64,000 nt of DNA. It comes from Hymenobacter sp. 15J16-1T3B. GTDB taxonomy: Bacteria; Bacteroidota; Bacteroidia; Cytophagales; Hymenobacteraceae. Below are positions 40,261 through 48,345 of the stretch, one piece after another; position 1 is the stretch's first letter; each line of letters opens with the position of its first letter. Made by a program: the position numbers and the translations under genes. The DNA is taken from the NCBI RefSeq assembly GCF_020711235.1, contig NZ_JAJFAV010000016.1, positions 1 to 64,000 on the forward strand. The letters are read 5' to 3'. The notes beneath the pieces were generated by a model, which was given only the letters and a program-made list of their open reading frames with translations, was not told the origin of the DNA and did no database searches.

Positions 40261-41931
40261 TTATTTCGACACCACGAAGCGCACGGCCTGGCTCGACTCC
40301 TCGGTCTGTACCTGAGCGGTGTAGAGGCCGTTTTTCAGCGTCGAGGGCAGCGCCAGCTCCTGCTGGCCGGTGCTCAGGCGCTGGCCTTGCGTGAGCACGG
40401 CCACGGTGCGGCCGGTCACGTCGAGCACGCGCACCGTCACGGCGGCGGGGCGCAGCAGCTCGAAGGCGAGGGTGGCGGCGCCGGCCGTCGGGTTCGGGTA
40501 CACGCCCAGGCGGTTCAGCTGCGGCACCTCGTCCTTGGCCGAGAGCACGGCGCCGGGGGCGCTGTAGCAGGAGTTTTGCGGGTCGAAGTTGGTCCAGCCG
40601 GTGGCCCAGTTGGCCGTGCCGGTGCCGGTGGCGCCGGCCGGGGCAAAGGCCCCGCGGAAGCTCACGCGGTCGAAGAAGGTGTCACCCGAAAACTTGGCGT
40701 TGGTGAAGGCGGCACCGCTGGCCAGCGGCGAGCCGGCCTGGGGCTGGAAGTTGGTGTTCCAGGCCATGGAGAAGTTGTTCGCGCCCAGCAGCAGGCCGGC
40801 CACCGACAGCGTCGTGTCGTTGGTGGCGCCCAAGAACTGCTTGGCGTTGTAGGTGGCACCGCTGTTCACGCGGGCCTTGCGGTTGGTGGCGAAGCCCGCC
40901 AGCACGTTGTTCTGCAGGGCCAGGGTGCCGGCCGCGGCGTTGGCCTGGGTGGTCGAGCCGTCGAGCAGCAGGCCCCAGGGGTGACCGGCAAACACCGAGT
41001 TGAAGATGCTAATCGACGAGTTGCGTCGGATGTGCATGGCGTTGGCGTAGGGCGTGGCCAGCGTGCCCGAGGGCACGAATACGCTCATGTTGGAGAAGAC
41101 GGCCGAGGTCTGCGGCGTGGCCGTCGAGCTGTTCACGTCGTTGTCCGACTCAAAGCCGTTCGAGGCGCCGCCCGAGGCAAAGTCGGCCACGGCGGGGTCG
41201 CGCAGGGATACGCCGAACTGCACCTTGCCCGAGTAGCCGTTATCGGTGTCGAAGTCGTCGTCGGTGCCGCGGAAGGCAATCAGGTACTTGGCATTCACCG
41301 TGCCGCCAAACCACTCGAAAGAGTCGTCGCCGGAGTAGGATACCTGCACGTGGTCGATGGTGGTGCCCGAGCCCACGGCGCCCAAGGTCAGGCCGTTGAT
41401 TTCGTTGTTGGGCAGGAAGGCCACGCCCGGAAACTCGATGCGCACGTACTGCAGGAAGCCCGAGTTGTCCGCGGGGTTGTTGCCGCCGAAGTTGGCCACC
41501 ACGCCGCCCTCAATGGTCGGGTCGCCGGCCAGGTTTTGCGGCGCCGCACCGCAGATGATCAGCCCGCCCCAGTCGCCGGCGGCGCGCTGTCCGGCCGGTT
41601 GGTTCGAGGTGAACACGATGGGCTGGGCGGCCGTGCCGCGGGCGTCAATCTTGGCGCCGCGGCGGATGATGAGCGAGCCTTTCGTGGCCAGGTTGCCCTT
41701 GATGATGGTGCCGGGCTGAATGGTGAGCGTGGCGCCGTTGTCCACGTACACGAAGCCGTCGAGCACGTAAATTTTGTCGTTGGTCCAGGTGGTGTTGGTC
41801 GTGATGGTGCTGGCTGGTACCGTAACGATGGCGCTGGCGGGCGTGGACGTGCAGGTCTGGGCCAGGGCCGCGGGGGCAAAGCCGGCAGCAGCAGTCAGGG
41901 CCAGCAGAACGGGGAGTACAAGCTTTTTCAT
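40261..41931 (-). CDS. T9SS-exported beta-helix protein linked to a TonB-dependent receptor
   Basis: The 556-residue protein has a signal peptide (MKKLVLPVLLALTAAAGFA...LAQ) and a beta-helix-like body: TLTIQPGTIIKGN, SLIIRRGAKIDARGTAAQPI, GDWGGLIICGAAP, YVRIEFPGV, VSYSGDDSFEWFGGTVNAKY and DDDFDTDNGYSGKVQFG, a recognisable Bacteroidota family often found beside TonB-dependent receptors. The C-terminus is a T9SS sorting domain (VYPNPTAGAATL ... GLYTAQVQTEE ... RFVVSK). It may bind the receptor's ligand at the cell surface; the ligand is unknown. The receptor gene lies upstream in the same direction, separated by 363 bases that contain an inverted-repeat element. Confidence 0.9.
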   Translation of the reverse strand: MKKLVLPVLLALTAAAGFAPAALAQTCTSTPASAIVTVPASTITTNTTWTNDKIYVLDGFVYVDNGATLTIQPGTIIKGNLATKGSLIIRRGAKIDARGTAAQPIVFTSNQPAGQRAAGDWGGLIICGAAPQNLAGDPTIEGGVVANFGGNNPADNSGFLQYVRIEFPGVAFLPNNEINGLTLGAVGSGTTIDHVQVSYSGDDSFEWFGGTVNAKYLIAFRGTDDDFDTDNGYSGKVQFGVSLRDPAVADFASGGASNGFESDNDVNSSTATPQTSAVFSNMSVFVPSGTLATPYANAMHIRRNSSISIFNSVFAGHPWGLLLDGSTTQANAAAGTLALQNNVLAGFATNRKARVNSGATYNAKQFLGATNDTTLSVAGLLLGANNFSMAWNTNFQPQAGSPLASGAAFTNAKFSGDTFFDRVSFRGAFAPAGATGTGTANWATGWTNFDPQNSCYSAPGAVLSAKDEVPQLNRLGVYPNPTAGAATLAFELLRPAAVTVRVLDVTGRTVAVLTQGQRLSTGQQELALPSTLKNGLYTAQVQTEESSQAVRFVVSK

Positions 41932-42294
41932 AACAAGCGGAATGGAAGTCGGATTTGACGCTGCGAAGGTCCGACACAGCCCGCCCCGCCCCGGTAGAAA
42001 AAGCGTTATCGTTTCATTGCCGCCGTGTTACGTTTTTGTGTAGCGCCCCATTGATGCAGTGCCGGTTAGCCCACAGAACGACCAACTCGTTCGTCATCCT
42101 GAGCGCAGCGAAGGACCTTCCTCTAGCCCCGCACCGCCGCTGCCGACGAAGTGCAGACGCTTTCCCGGTAACGCCGAAGCGCAGCCACCGCGGCCCGGAT
42201 GAAGGGGCGTTGGTGGCTGCGCTTTTCAGTTGGTGCGGGGTGCGAGCTAGGGCCTTCGCTCTGCTCAGGATGACGTTCTGAGTATCCCTGCGGC
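41932..42294. other. Intergenic region with an inverted-repeat element
   Basis: The stretch between the TonB-dependent receptor gene and the T9SS beta-helix gene has no protein gene. Its right half is the inverted-repeat element at 42092-42275. The left part holds a weak GACCTTCG box on the minus strand near 41963-41970, which might start transcription of the downstream gene. Confidence 0.5.
42092..42275. repeat. Inverted-repeat element (REP/MITE-like), about 184 bases
   Basis: The ends are inverted copies: cgtcatcctgagc at 42092-42104 and gctcaggatgacg at 42263-42275 are exact, and the similarity continues inward imperfectly for about 36 bases on each side (gcagcgaaggacct, later ccccgcacc, against their complements). 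The interior holds a second hairpin, cgcagccacc / ggtggctgcg (42180-42189 and about 42212-42221), followed by CTTTT. No transposase is encoded. It looks like a non-autonomous palindromic repeat; I do not see a second copy in this window. Confidence 0.75.
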
Positions 42295-45165
42295 TTAAAA
42301 CCGGTAGGTCAGGCCCAGCGTGGAGTAGGTGCCGGGCTGGTAGCGGGCAAACGAGCCGGTTTCGCCGCGGTCAATCTTGCCGTTGCGGTTGAAGTCGTAG
42401 TACTGGCGGGTGAGCTGGTTGAGCAGGTTCTGCACCCCGGCCTTGAGCTCCAGGTGCTGGCCCACGCCCTTGGTCACCGAGAGGTCCACCACATGGCGCG
42501 GCAGCTCCAGCACCGAGAAGTTCAGCTTCTTGTCGCCCACGAAGGCAATGCGCGGGCCCACCACGTTGTACTGCACTGAGAATTGCAGCTTCCGGTCGTC
42601 GTCCTGGTAGAAGGTGCCCACGTTCACCACGTAGGGCGACTGGCCCTGCAGGGCGCGGTCGGTGAGGGCGAAGTCCGTGTTCTGCTTATCCGTTTCGTCC
42701 AGCTGCACCCGGCTCTTCACCAGCGCCGCGTTCAGCACGAAGGACACCCGCTGCCAGAACGAGTTGTCCGTCAGGCCCACCAGCGACTTGCGGGCTTCCA
42801 GCTCCACGCCCAAGTCGTAGGCCTGCGAGGCGTTCTGGTAGGTAAGCAGCAGGTCCGAGCCGGTCGTGGAGCGCGTGGTCTGCTCGATGGCGTTGCGGAA
42901 GTGCTTGTAGAACACGCCCACCGACACCATTTCCGATTTCGTGGGGTAGAATTCGTAGCGCAGGTCGCCGTTGTAGATGGTGGCCGTGCGCAGGCTGTCG
43001 TTGCCGCGGATGTAGTAGTTGTTGGCGAAGTCGTAGTAGGTGTACGAGGCCACCTCGCGGAACTCGGGCCGGTTGGCCGTGATGCTGCCGCCCAGGCGCA
43101 GCAGGCTGCGCTCCGAGAGGTTGTAGGTCGCGTTCAGCGAGGGCAGCACCAGCGTCTTCTTCTCCTCGTAGGGCGGGCGCGTGTCGTCGCCTGACTTCAC
43201 GTACTTGCGGTTGTATTCCACGCGCACCCCGCCCGAGAGGTTGAACTTGGGCGAAATCGGGGCCACGGCGCTCAGGTAGCTGGCGTACAGCTCGTTTTCG
43301 GCCGTGTAGCGGTACTCCGGCAGGGTGTTGTCCTCCAGCACGAGGCCGTTTCGCGCGTCCAGGTTTTCGTTGGCAAACAGCTGGTCGGGCTGCATCAGCT
43401 GCAGCTCCTGCCGGCGCTGGGCCGGGGTCAGGCGGGCAAATACGTAGTTGAAGAGGCGGCTGTCGTAGCTGCGCTTCTTCTGCTCGTTGTAGAAGCCGAC
43501 GCGCAGCTTGTACTGGTTGGCGCTGGTCGTGTCGCGGCCCATAAAGCGCTTTTCCCACTGCCCGCTGGCCATGTAGGTGTCCTCGCTGAGCTTGGAGAAA
43601 AAGCGCGAGCTGTTGGCAAAGTCGGCGTTGACCACCGTATGAAACACGTCCGGCGTCTCGTCCGGCACGTTGTCGCGCGACCGGTCCCGCTCGCGCTGCA
43701 CCTGCCGGTAGTCCGGCTCGTTGCGGCTCACGTAGTTGTAGCCGGCGGCCCAGGTCAGCGTGCTCAGGCTGCGCGGGCCCACCTCGTGGCTGCCGCTGAG
43801 CTGGCCCGAGTAGATGCTGCGGCTCTGGTAGTGCAGCGAGTAACTGTCGCGGTCGTAGCCGTCAGAGCTGGCTTCGTAGCCGATGCCCTGGCGGTGCGTC
43901 ACCTCGTCGGTGCCGTACTGGTTGAAGAAGTTGCGGAATTCCAGGCGGTTGCGGTTGTTCAGGCGGGCCTGCCAGTTGTGAATCACCCCGAGGCGCACGG
44001 CCGCAATGGAGCGCTCATCCTCGTAGTCGTAGAACATGCCCTCGCCCTTCAGCGGGTTGGCCGGGTTGTACGACGACTGGAAGCGCTGGCGCTTCGAGCG
44101 GTACTGCTGCTGGGTGTTCGAGTACGAAATGGAGGTAACGTTGCTTAGGTACACGCTGCCGAGCTCGTAGCGCCGGTTCAGGCCCAACGACAGGCGCAAG
44201 TCGGGGCGCGAGGTGCGCAGCATGGGGCGCCACTCGTTGCGCAGGGAGCCGTCGTTGCGGATCTGCTGCAGCTGCTCGGAGCTGGGGACGTCGGTGCCCA
44301 GGCTGGCCACCGAGCCCGGCAGGCTGCGCTGCCCGCTGTCGAAACCCAGCCAGTCAGTCGAGCTGTGGTTGCTGGTCTGAAAGCCCCCCCGGAAGGTGTT
44401 GGTGCTCCGCGCCCAGCCCGACACCGACAGCGACGTCGAGTTGTCGAGCACCGAGTTCTTGGTGTACACCTTCACCACGCCGCCGCCAAACTCGCCCGGC
44501 AGCTCCGGCGCGCCCGATTTGAAAATCAGCACCCGGTCGATAACCGAGGAAGGCAGGATGTCAAATGAAAACGAGCGGGTGTCCACCTCGGCCGAGGGCG
44601 TCAGCGCGTCGTTGAGCAGCACCGTGTTGTAGCGCTCCGCCAAGCCGCGAATCACGATGAAGTTGTTGCTCTGCACCGTCACGCCCGGAATGCGCTTCAC
44701 CACTTCGGCCGCGTCGCGGTCCAAAGACTTCACAATCTGGTCGTTCGACATGCCGCTGACCACCACCTCGCTTTTGCGCAGGTCCTGAATCAGCGCCACC
44801 TCGGTGCCGGTCTGCTTCTGCCCCGTGATGGTCACTTCCTTCAGGGCCAGCGCACTTTCCTCCAGCGTGCTGTTCAGGGTCGTTTTCTGCCCGTCCTTTA
44901 CCTCGATGCCGGTGAAGTTGACGGGCTTATAGCCGATGTTCTGAATGGTGATGCCGTAGGTGCCGGGCTTCAGGCGCAACTCGTAGTTGCCCTCCACGTC
45001 CACCGGAGCCGCCTGCGTCGTGCCGGTCACCACCACGGTGGCCCCGATGACGGCCTCGCCGGTTTTCTTGTCAAGGACTTTTCCGACGATGGAGCCCTGT
45101 TGTGCTACGGCTAAGGTGCTGACAGTCAGAAGTGGGGCGAGTAAAAAAGAACGGCGCATGAACAT
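42295..45165 (-). CDS. TonB-dependent outer-membrane receptor with N-terminal regulatory-like domain
   Basis: The 956-residue protein has a signal peptide (MRRSFLLAPLLTVSTLAVAQ), a carboxypeptidase-regulatory-like domain (residues about 22-105, GKVLDKKTGEAVIGATVVV), a plug domain (about 130-240, RDAAEVVKRIPGVTVQSNNF, IVIRGLAERYNTVLLNDALT), and a 22-strand barrel ending in GLTYRF with the C-terminal Phe. Unlike SusC proteins it has no SusD partner here; the downstream gene encodes a T9SS beta-helix protein. The substrate is not visible from sequence. Start ATG 45165 or 45159; the promoter at 45182-45189 fits both. It is divergent from yicC. Confidence 0.95.
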   Translation of the reverse strand: MFMRRSFLLAPLLTVSTLAVAQQGSIVGKVLDKKTGEAVIGATVVVTGTTQAAPVDVEGNYELRLKPGTYGITIQNIGYKPVNFTGIEVKDGQKTTLNSTLEESALALKEVTITGQKQTGTEVALIQDLRKSEVVVSGMSNDQIVKSLDRDAAEVVKRIPGVTVQSNNFIVIRGLAERYNTVLLNDALTPSAEVDTRSFSFDILPSSVIDRVLIFKSGAPELPGEFGGGVVKVYTKNSVLDNSTSLSVSGWARSTNTFRGGFQTSNHSSTDWLGFDSGQRSLPGSVASLGTDVPSSEQLQQIRNDGSLRNEWRPMLRTSRPDLRLSLGLNRRYELGSVYLSNVTSISYSNTQQQYRSKRQRFQSSYNPANPLKGEGMFYDYEDERSIAAVRLGVIHNWQARLNNRNRLEFRNFFNQYGTDEVTHRQGIGYEASSDGYDRDSYSLHYQSRSIYSGQLSGSHEVGPRSLSTLTWAAGYNYVSRNEPDYRQVQRERDRSRDNVPDETPDVFHTVVNADFANSSRFFSKLSEDTYMASGQWEKRFMGRDTTSANQYKLRVGFYNEQKKRSYDSRLFNYVFARLTPAQRRQELQLMQPDQLFANENLDARNGLVLEDNTLPEYRYTAENELYASYLSAVAPISPKFNLSGGVRVEYNRKYVKSGDDTRPPYEEKKTLVLPSLNATYNLSERSLLRLGGSITANRPEFREVASYTYYDFANNYYIRGNDSLRTATIYNGDLRYEFYPTKSEMVSVGVFYKHFRNAIEQTTRSTTGSDLLLTYQNASQAYDLGVELEARKSLVGLTDNSFWQRVSFVLNAALVKSRVQLDETDKQNTDFALTDRALQGQSPYVVNVGTFYQDDDRKLQFSVQYNVVGPRIAFVGDKKLNFSVLELPRHVVDLSVTKGVGQHLELKAGVQNLLNQLTRQYYDFNRNGKIDRGETGSFARYQPGTYSTLGLTYRF

Positions 45166-45181
45166 GTGCTAGTTGGCGCCG

Positions 45182-45189
45182 CAAAAGTA
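45182..45189 (-). promoter_or_regulatory. Promoter -7 box of the TonB-dependent receptor gene
   Basis: On the minus strand TACTTTTG matches TAnnTTTG, 17 bases before the ATG at 45165. No clear TTG element is seen. Confidence 0.55.
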
Positions 45190-45272
45190 TTTTGACCCTG
45201 TTACGCCAGTGTGACGCCCCCGTTATGCTTATGTTATTCCCCATGTAACTAGCTGAATATCTGAATTAGCAG

Positions 45273-45280
45273 TACTTTTG
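45273..45280 (+). promoter_or_regulatory. Promoter -7 box of yicC
   Basis: TACTTTTG fits the consensus, 25 bases before the ATG at 45306, divergent from the receptor promoter 90 bases away. Confidence 0.6.
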
Positions 45281-45305
45281 TCGCCCCCTTCACCCATCTG
45301 CCCGC

Positions 45306-46199
45306 ATGCTGCTGTCCATGACCGGCTACGGCGTCGCCCAGCGCGAAGCCGAGCATTACACCGTCGTTGTTGAAATCAAGTCGTTGAATTCCAAAGGGCT
45401 GGACCTGAGCCTGCGCATGCCGCGCTCCTTGGCCGCCAGCGAGCTGGAGCTTCGCAATCTGATTGGCCGCCACCTCGTGCGCGGCAAAGTCAACGTCAGC
45501 ATCGACCTGAACCGGCCGGCCGCTGTTCGCTCGCGCGCCACGCTCCACCGCGAAACGCTGACCGCCGCCTACCAGGAGCTGCTCAGCGTGGCGCAGGAGC
45601 TGGGCGCCCCCACCGATAACCTGCTGGAGCTGGCCCTGCGCCTGCCCGGGGTGGTGCAGTCGCCCAACGAGGGCAGCGCCCCCGCCGACGACGAGCCCCA
45701 GCTCACCTGGGCCGAGCTGCAGCCCATCGTGCAGGAAGCCCTCGACCGCACCACCGAATTCCGGCGCACCGAAGGCCAGGCGCTGACTACTGAAATTCTG
45801 AGCTACATCGACCGCATCCGCATTCAGCTCGCCGACGTGGACCGCCACGACCCCACCCGCCTGGAGAACGTGCGCCGCCGCATGCACGACGGCTTGGCCG
45901 AGCTGTCCCAGAGCGACCAGTTCAACCCCAGCCGGTTCGAGCAGGAGCTGCTGTACTACATCGAGAAACTTGACATCGCCGAGGAAAAGGTGCGGTTGGT
46001 CAGCCATCTTCACTACTTCACCGAAACCGTGCACCTGCCCGAATACAGCGGCAAGAAATTAGCCTTTATTTCGCAGGAAATTGGTCGGGAAATCAACACT
46101 ATCGGCTCCAAAGCCAACGATTCGACCATCCAACACCTCGTTGTCGGAATGAAAGAAGAGCTGGAAAAGATCAAGGAACAGCTCAATAATATTCTCTGA
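45306..46199 (+). CDS. yicC: YicC family endoribonuclease
   Basis: The 297-residue protein has the family start MLLSMTGYGVAQRE, the N-terminal domain with VVVEIKSLNSKGLDLSLRMP, and the C-terminal DUF1732 domain (residues about 210-297, SRFEQELLYYIEKLDIAEEK, VRLVSHLHYFTETV, LAFISQEIGREINTIGSKAN). Length is the usual one (about 290). YicC/YloC proteins cut RNA in the cytoplasm; in Escherichia coli YicC is linked to decay of the small RNA RyhB. The gene is monocistronic here: the next gene lies 320 bases downstream behind its own promoter. Confidence 0.95.
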   Translation: MLLSMTGYGVAQREAEHYTVVVEIKSLNSKGLDLSLRMPRSLAASELELRNLIGRHLVRGKVNVSIDLNRPAAVRSRATLHRETLTAAYQELLSVAQELGAPTDNLLELALRLPGVVQSPNEGSAPADDEPQLTWAELQPIVQEALDRTTEFRRTEGQALTTEILSYIDRIRIQLADVDRHDPTRLENVRRRMHDGLAELSQSDQFNPSRFEQELLYYIEKLDIAEEKVRLVSHLHYFTETVHLPEYSGKKLAFISQEIGREINTIGSKANDSTIQHLVVGMKEELEKIKEQLNNIL

Positions 46200-46519
46200 G
46201 CCCAAAACCATGTTTCTACATCGTTCGTAAGTCCAATTGAACAATCTCAATACAATTCTGCATAGCACTACTTAGATGCTTGCGCCCCCGTTTCTAGGCT
46301 TTGCTGAGGCTGGGGAACTTTGAGAAAACTCGCTTTCCGACTTACCAACCGCGTTTTTGACCCCTGAGCTGCCCGCCATTTCTTTTGTACTAAATTATTT
46401 TTGTATAAAGTCCTTGTGCTGACGGCTTTTCTTCCTAAATTGTGTTATCCAAACAGACTGCCCCCGCACTGTTCGGTAGTTTACCCAGAAAGAATGTTCA
46501 CCATTTTTTGGTCCAAGCC
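46200..46519. other. Intergenic region upstream of a small secreted protein gene
   Basis: The 320 bases are AT-richer than the surroundings. They hold the promoter box at 46396-46403 and an unassigned leader of over 100 bases after it. I see no gene and no terminator hairpin for yicC. A leader this long might be regulated, but no known riboswitch is recognised. Confidence 0.45.
46396..46403 (+). promoter_or_regulatory. Promoter -7 box of the small secreted protein gene
   Basis: TATTTTTG fits TAnnTTTG, 117 bases before the ATG at 46520; the long distance leaves some doubt. Confidence 0.45.
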
Positions 46520-47062
46520 ATGAAGAAAGTTCTACTCGCCCCGTTGCTCTGCCTGGCAGTGCTGCTAATGGCCGCTAAGCCGTTTGCCGAAGTGGAGCTG
46601 ATCCGGAAGCGCGTTCTGAGCGAACGGGTCGAAATCCTGATTCCGAAAGGTTTCGAGGTGATGAGCGAACAGCAGATGGACTTCCTCTACGCCAAAGCGC
46701 AGAGCCGTCCGAGCGTCATCTACACCAATACCTCGCACGCCAGCCTCGCCTTTTCGTACACCGACAACACGGCCGATCAGGACATGGTGGACATGTACGC
46801 GGCTAACTTCATGAAGACCTACCGCAAGCAGTACTCCGACGCGCAGTTCTTCTCGGACGGCGTGAAGGAAGTGAACGGCCGCAAGGTGGGCTACATCGAA
46901 ATGATGAAGCCGGAACTGGGGCACCAGGTATACCAGCTGATTTTCTTTACCGACATCGAAGGCCGTCTGCTGATGTGCACCTTCTCTTGCCCCGACCGCC
47001 AGAAGCCCGAATGGGAATCGGTGGCCAAACAAGTGATGAGCTCGTTGCGCAGCAATAGCTAA
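46520..47062 (+). CDS. Unknown 180-residue secreted protein
   Basis: The protein begins with a signal peptide (MKKVLLAPLLCLAVLLMAAK, cleavage near AKPFA). The rest is a small soluble domain with the pattern VEILIPKGFEVMSEQQMDFL, ASLAFSYTDNTADQDMVDMY, GRKVGYIEMMKPELGHQVYQ and LLMCTFSCPDRQKPEWESVA. It resembles the broad group of small PsbP/DUF1795-like proteins, in which a bound ligand or partner is typical, but I cannot assign a family firmly. Location is probably periplasmic. I chose ATG 46520 because the signal peptide starts there; the same frame is open from 46442. It is followed by a hairpin at 47094. Confidence 0.75.
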   Translation: MKKVLLAPLLCLAVLLMAAKPFAEVELIRKRVLSERVEILIPKGFEVMSEQQMDFLYAKAQSRPSVIYTNTSHASLAFSYTDNTADQDMVDMYAANFMKTYRKQYSDAQFFSDGVKEVNGRKVGYIEMMKPELGHQVYQLIFFTDIEGRLLMCTFSCPDRQKPEWESVAKQVMSSLRSNS

Positions 47063-47405
47063 ACAGCGCGGCGCCACCCGCCTGTTTTTCTTCCATCCCG
47101 GAATCAGCCGCCTCCACCGCGGACGATTCCGGGATGCTTGCTTTACGGCTGGTTGGTTGTCGTATGGAGAACTGGGAAAAGATGTAGTCGACGCCTTTAC
47201 CTCATGTTGGCTCTACTGCCTATCAGGCCAGCTAGGACGGCTATAGGCTATTATATATAGGAGTAGAGGAGCAAGCTCTGCCGGCGCAGTGTGTCGATCA
47301 GGCGGGCCAACGCTGCCTGCAAAGCGCCGGCCCGGTGAGTCGCTATGCTGGAGAAGCGGCGCGGTCTTACCTAAGCTCTTTCTATGTCTTCTTCCCCAGC
47401 CACGT
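47063..47405. other. Intergenic region with a terminator hairpin
   Basis: Besides the hairpin at 47094-47136, this 343-base stretch has an AT-rich run (ggctattatatatagg near 47240) that may belong to the promoter of the next gene, but no consensus box is placed. No gene is seen. Confidence 0.45.
47094..47136 (+). terminator. Hairpin after the small secreted protein gene
   Basis: A perfect 12-base stem (47094-47105 with 47125-47136) with a 19-base loop lies 31 bases after the stop codon; no long T-run follows. Confidence 0.6.
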
Positions 47406-48275
47406 ATGAAAATTGTCTTAACCGGTAGCTCCGGCCGCGTGGGACGCGCCATCTACAACCAACTGGCGCCCCAGCACGAAATCATCGGCATCGACCGTAC
47501 TCCGTTCGCTACCACGCGCCTCGTCGCGGATTTCGCGGACGCGGCCCTGCTGGCCGATGCCCTGCAAGGAGCGGATGCCGTCATTCATGCGGCGGCTCTG
47601 CATGCGCCCCACGTCGGCATTGTGCCCGACAGCGAATTTGAACGCGTCAACGTCGATGGCACCCGCCTCGTGGTGGAGGCAGCCCGGCAAGCCGGCGTAC
47701 CCCGGCTGGTGTTGACCAGTACCACCGCATTGTTCGGGCACGCCATAGCCGAGGGCCGCGCCGCCTGGGTGACCGACGACACGCCGCCCCGGCCCCGCAG
47801 CATTTATCACCGCACCAAGCTGGCCGCCGAAGCCCTCGTCGCAGCAGCGGCTGGGCCCGACCTGGCGGTGCGGGTCCTGCGCATGTCGCGTTGCTATCCC
47901 GAACCCGCAGATCAGATGGCGCTGTACCGTATTTCCCGGGGCGTCGATGTGCGGGACGTGGCCCGGGCCCACGCCGCCGCGCTGCACAACGACGGTCCGG
48001 CTTACCAGTGCTACATCATTTCCGGGCAGGTGCCCTTTACCGAAGCCGAATGCGCAGTAGTAGCCACGGCGTTGGAGCAGGCGCTGCAACTGCGGGCACC
48101 GGCTCTGCTGGCTGCGTTCCGGGTGCGCGGTTGGCAGGTGCCGGCGTCGCTGGATCGGCTATACGTTGCTACGCGGGCAGAGCAAGGGTTGGGTTGGGTG
48201 CCGCAGTACGGTTTCGAGGAAGTACTGGCCCAGCTTGACCGGCACAGCCTAGAAGTACTCCCGGTGGTGCCTTGA
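47406..48275 (+). CDS. NAD(P)-dependent epimerase/dehydratase (extended SDR)
   Basis: The 289-residue protein starts MKIVLTGSSGRVGRAIYNQL, with the GxxGxxG nucleotide-binding loop at residues 7-13. Other extended-SDR marks are the DGADAVIHAAAL strand, the VNVDGTRLVVEAARQ helix, and the catalytic Tyr-x-x-x-Lys in SIYHRTKLAAEAL near residue 137. It acts in the cytoplasm on a nucleotide sugar or related substrate; the exact reaction is not visible. The same frame is open from 47289, but the Rossmann fold begins at 47406. It is convergent with the M28 peptidase gene 70 bases away. Confidence 0.9.
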   Translation: MKIVLTGSSGRVGRAIYNQLAPQHEIIGIDRTPFATTRLVADFADAALLADALQGADAVIHAAALHAPHVGIVPDSEFERVNVDGTRLVVEAARQAGVPRLVLTSTTALFGHAIAEGRAAWVTDDTPPRPRSIYHRTKLAAEALVAAAAGPDLAVRVLRMSRCYPEPADQMALYRISRGVDVRDVARAHAAALHNDGPAYQCYIISGQVPFTEAECAVVATALEQALQLRAPALLAAFRVRGWQVPASLDRLYVATRAEQGLGWVPQYGFEEVLAQLDRHSLEVLPVVP

Positions 48276-48345
48276 CCCAACCAATGGCCTTGCTCTTGGC
48301 TGTTACCCAAGTGCGCAAACACACGAAAGATTTGCGCGGGGGCTA

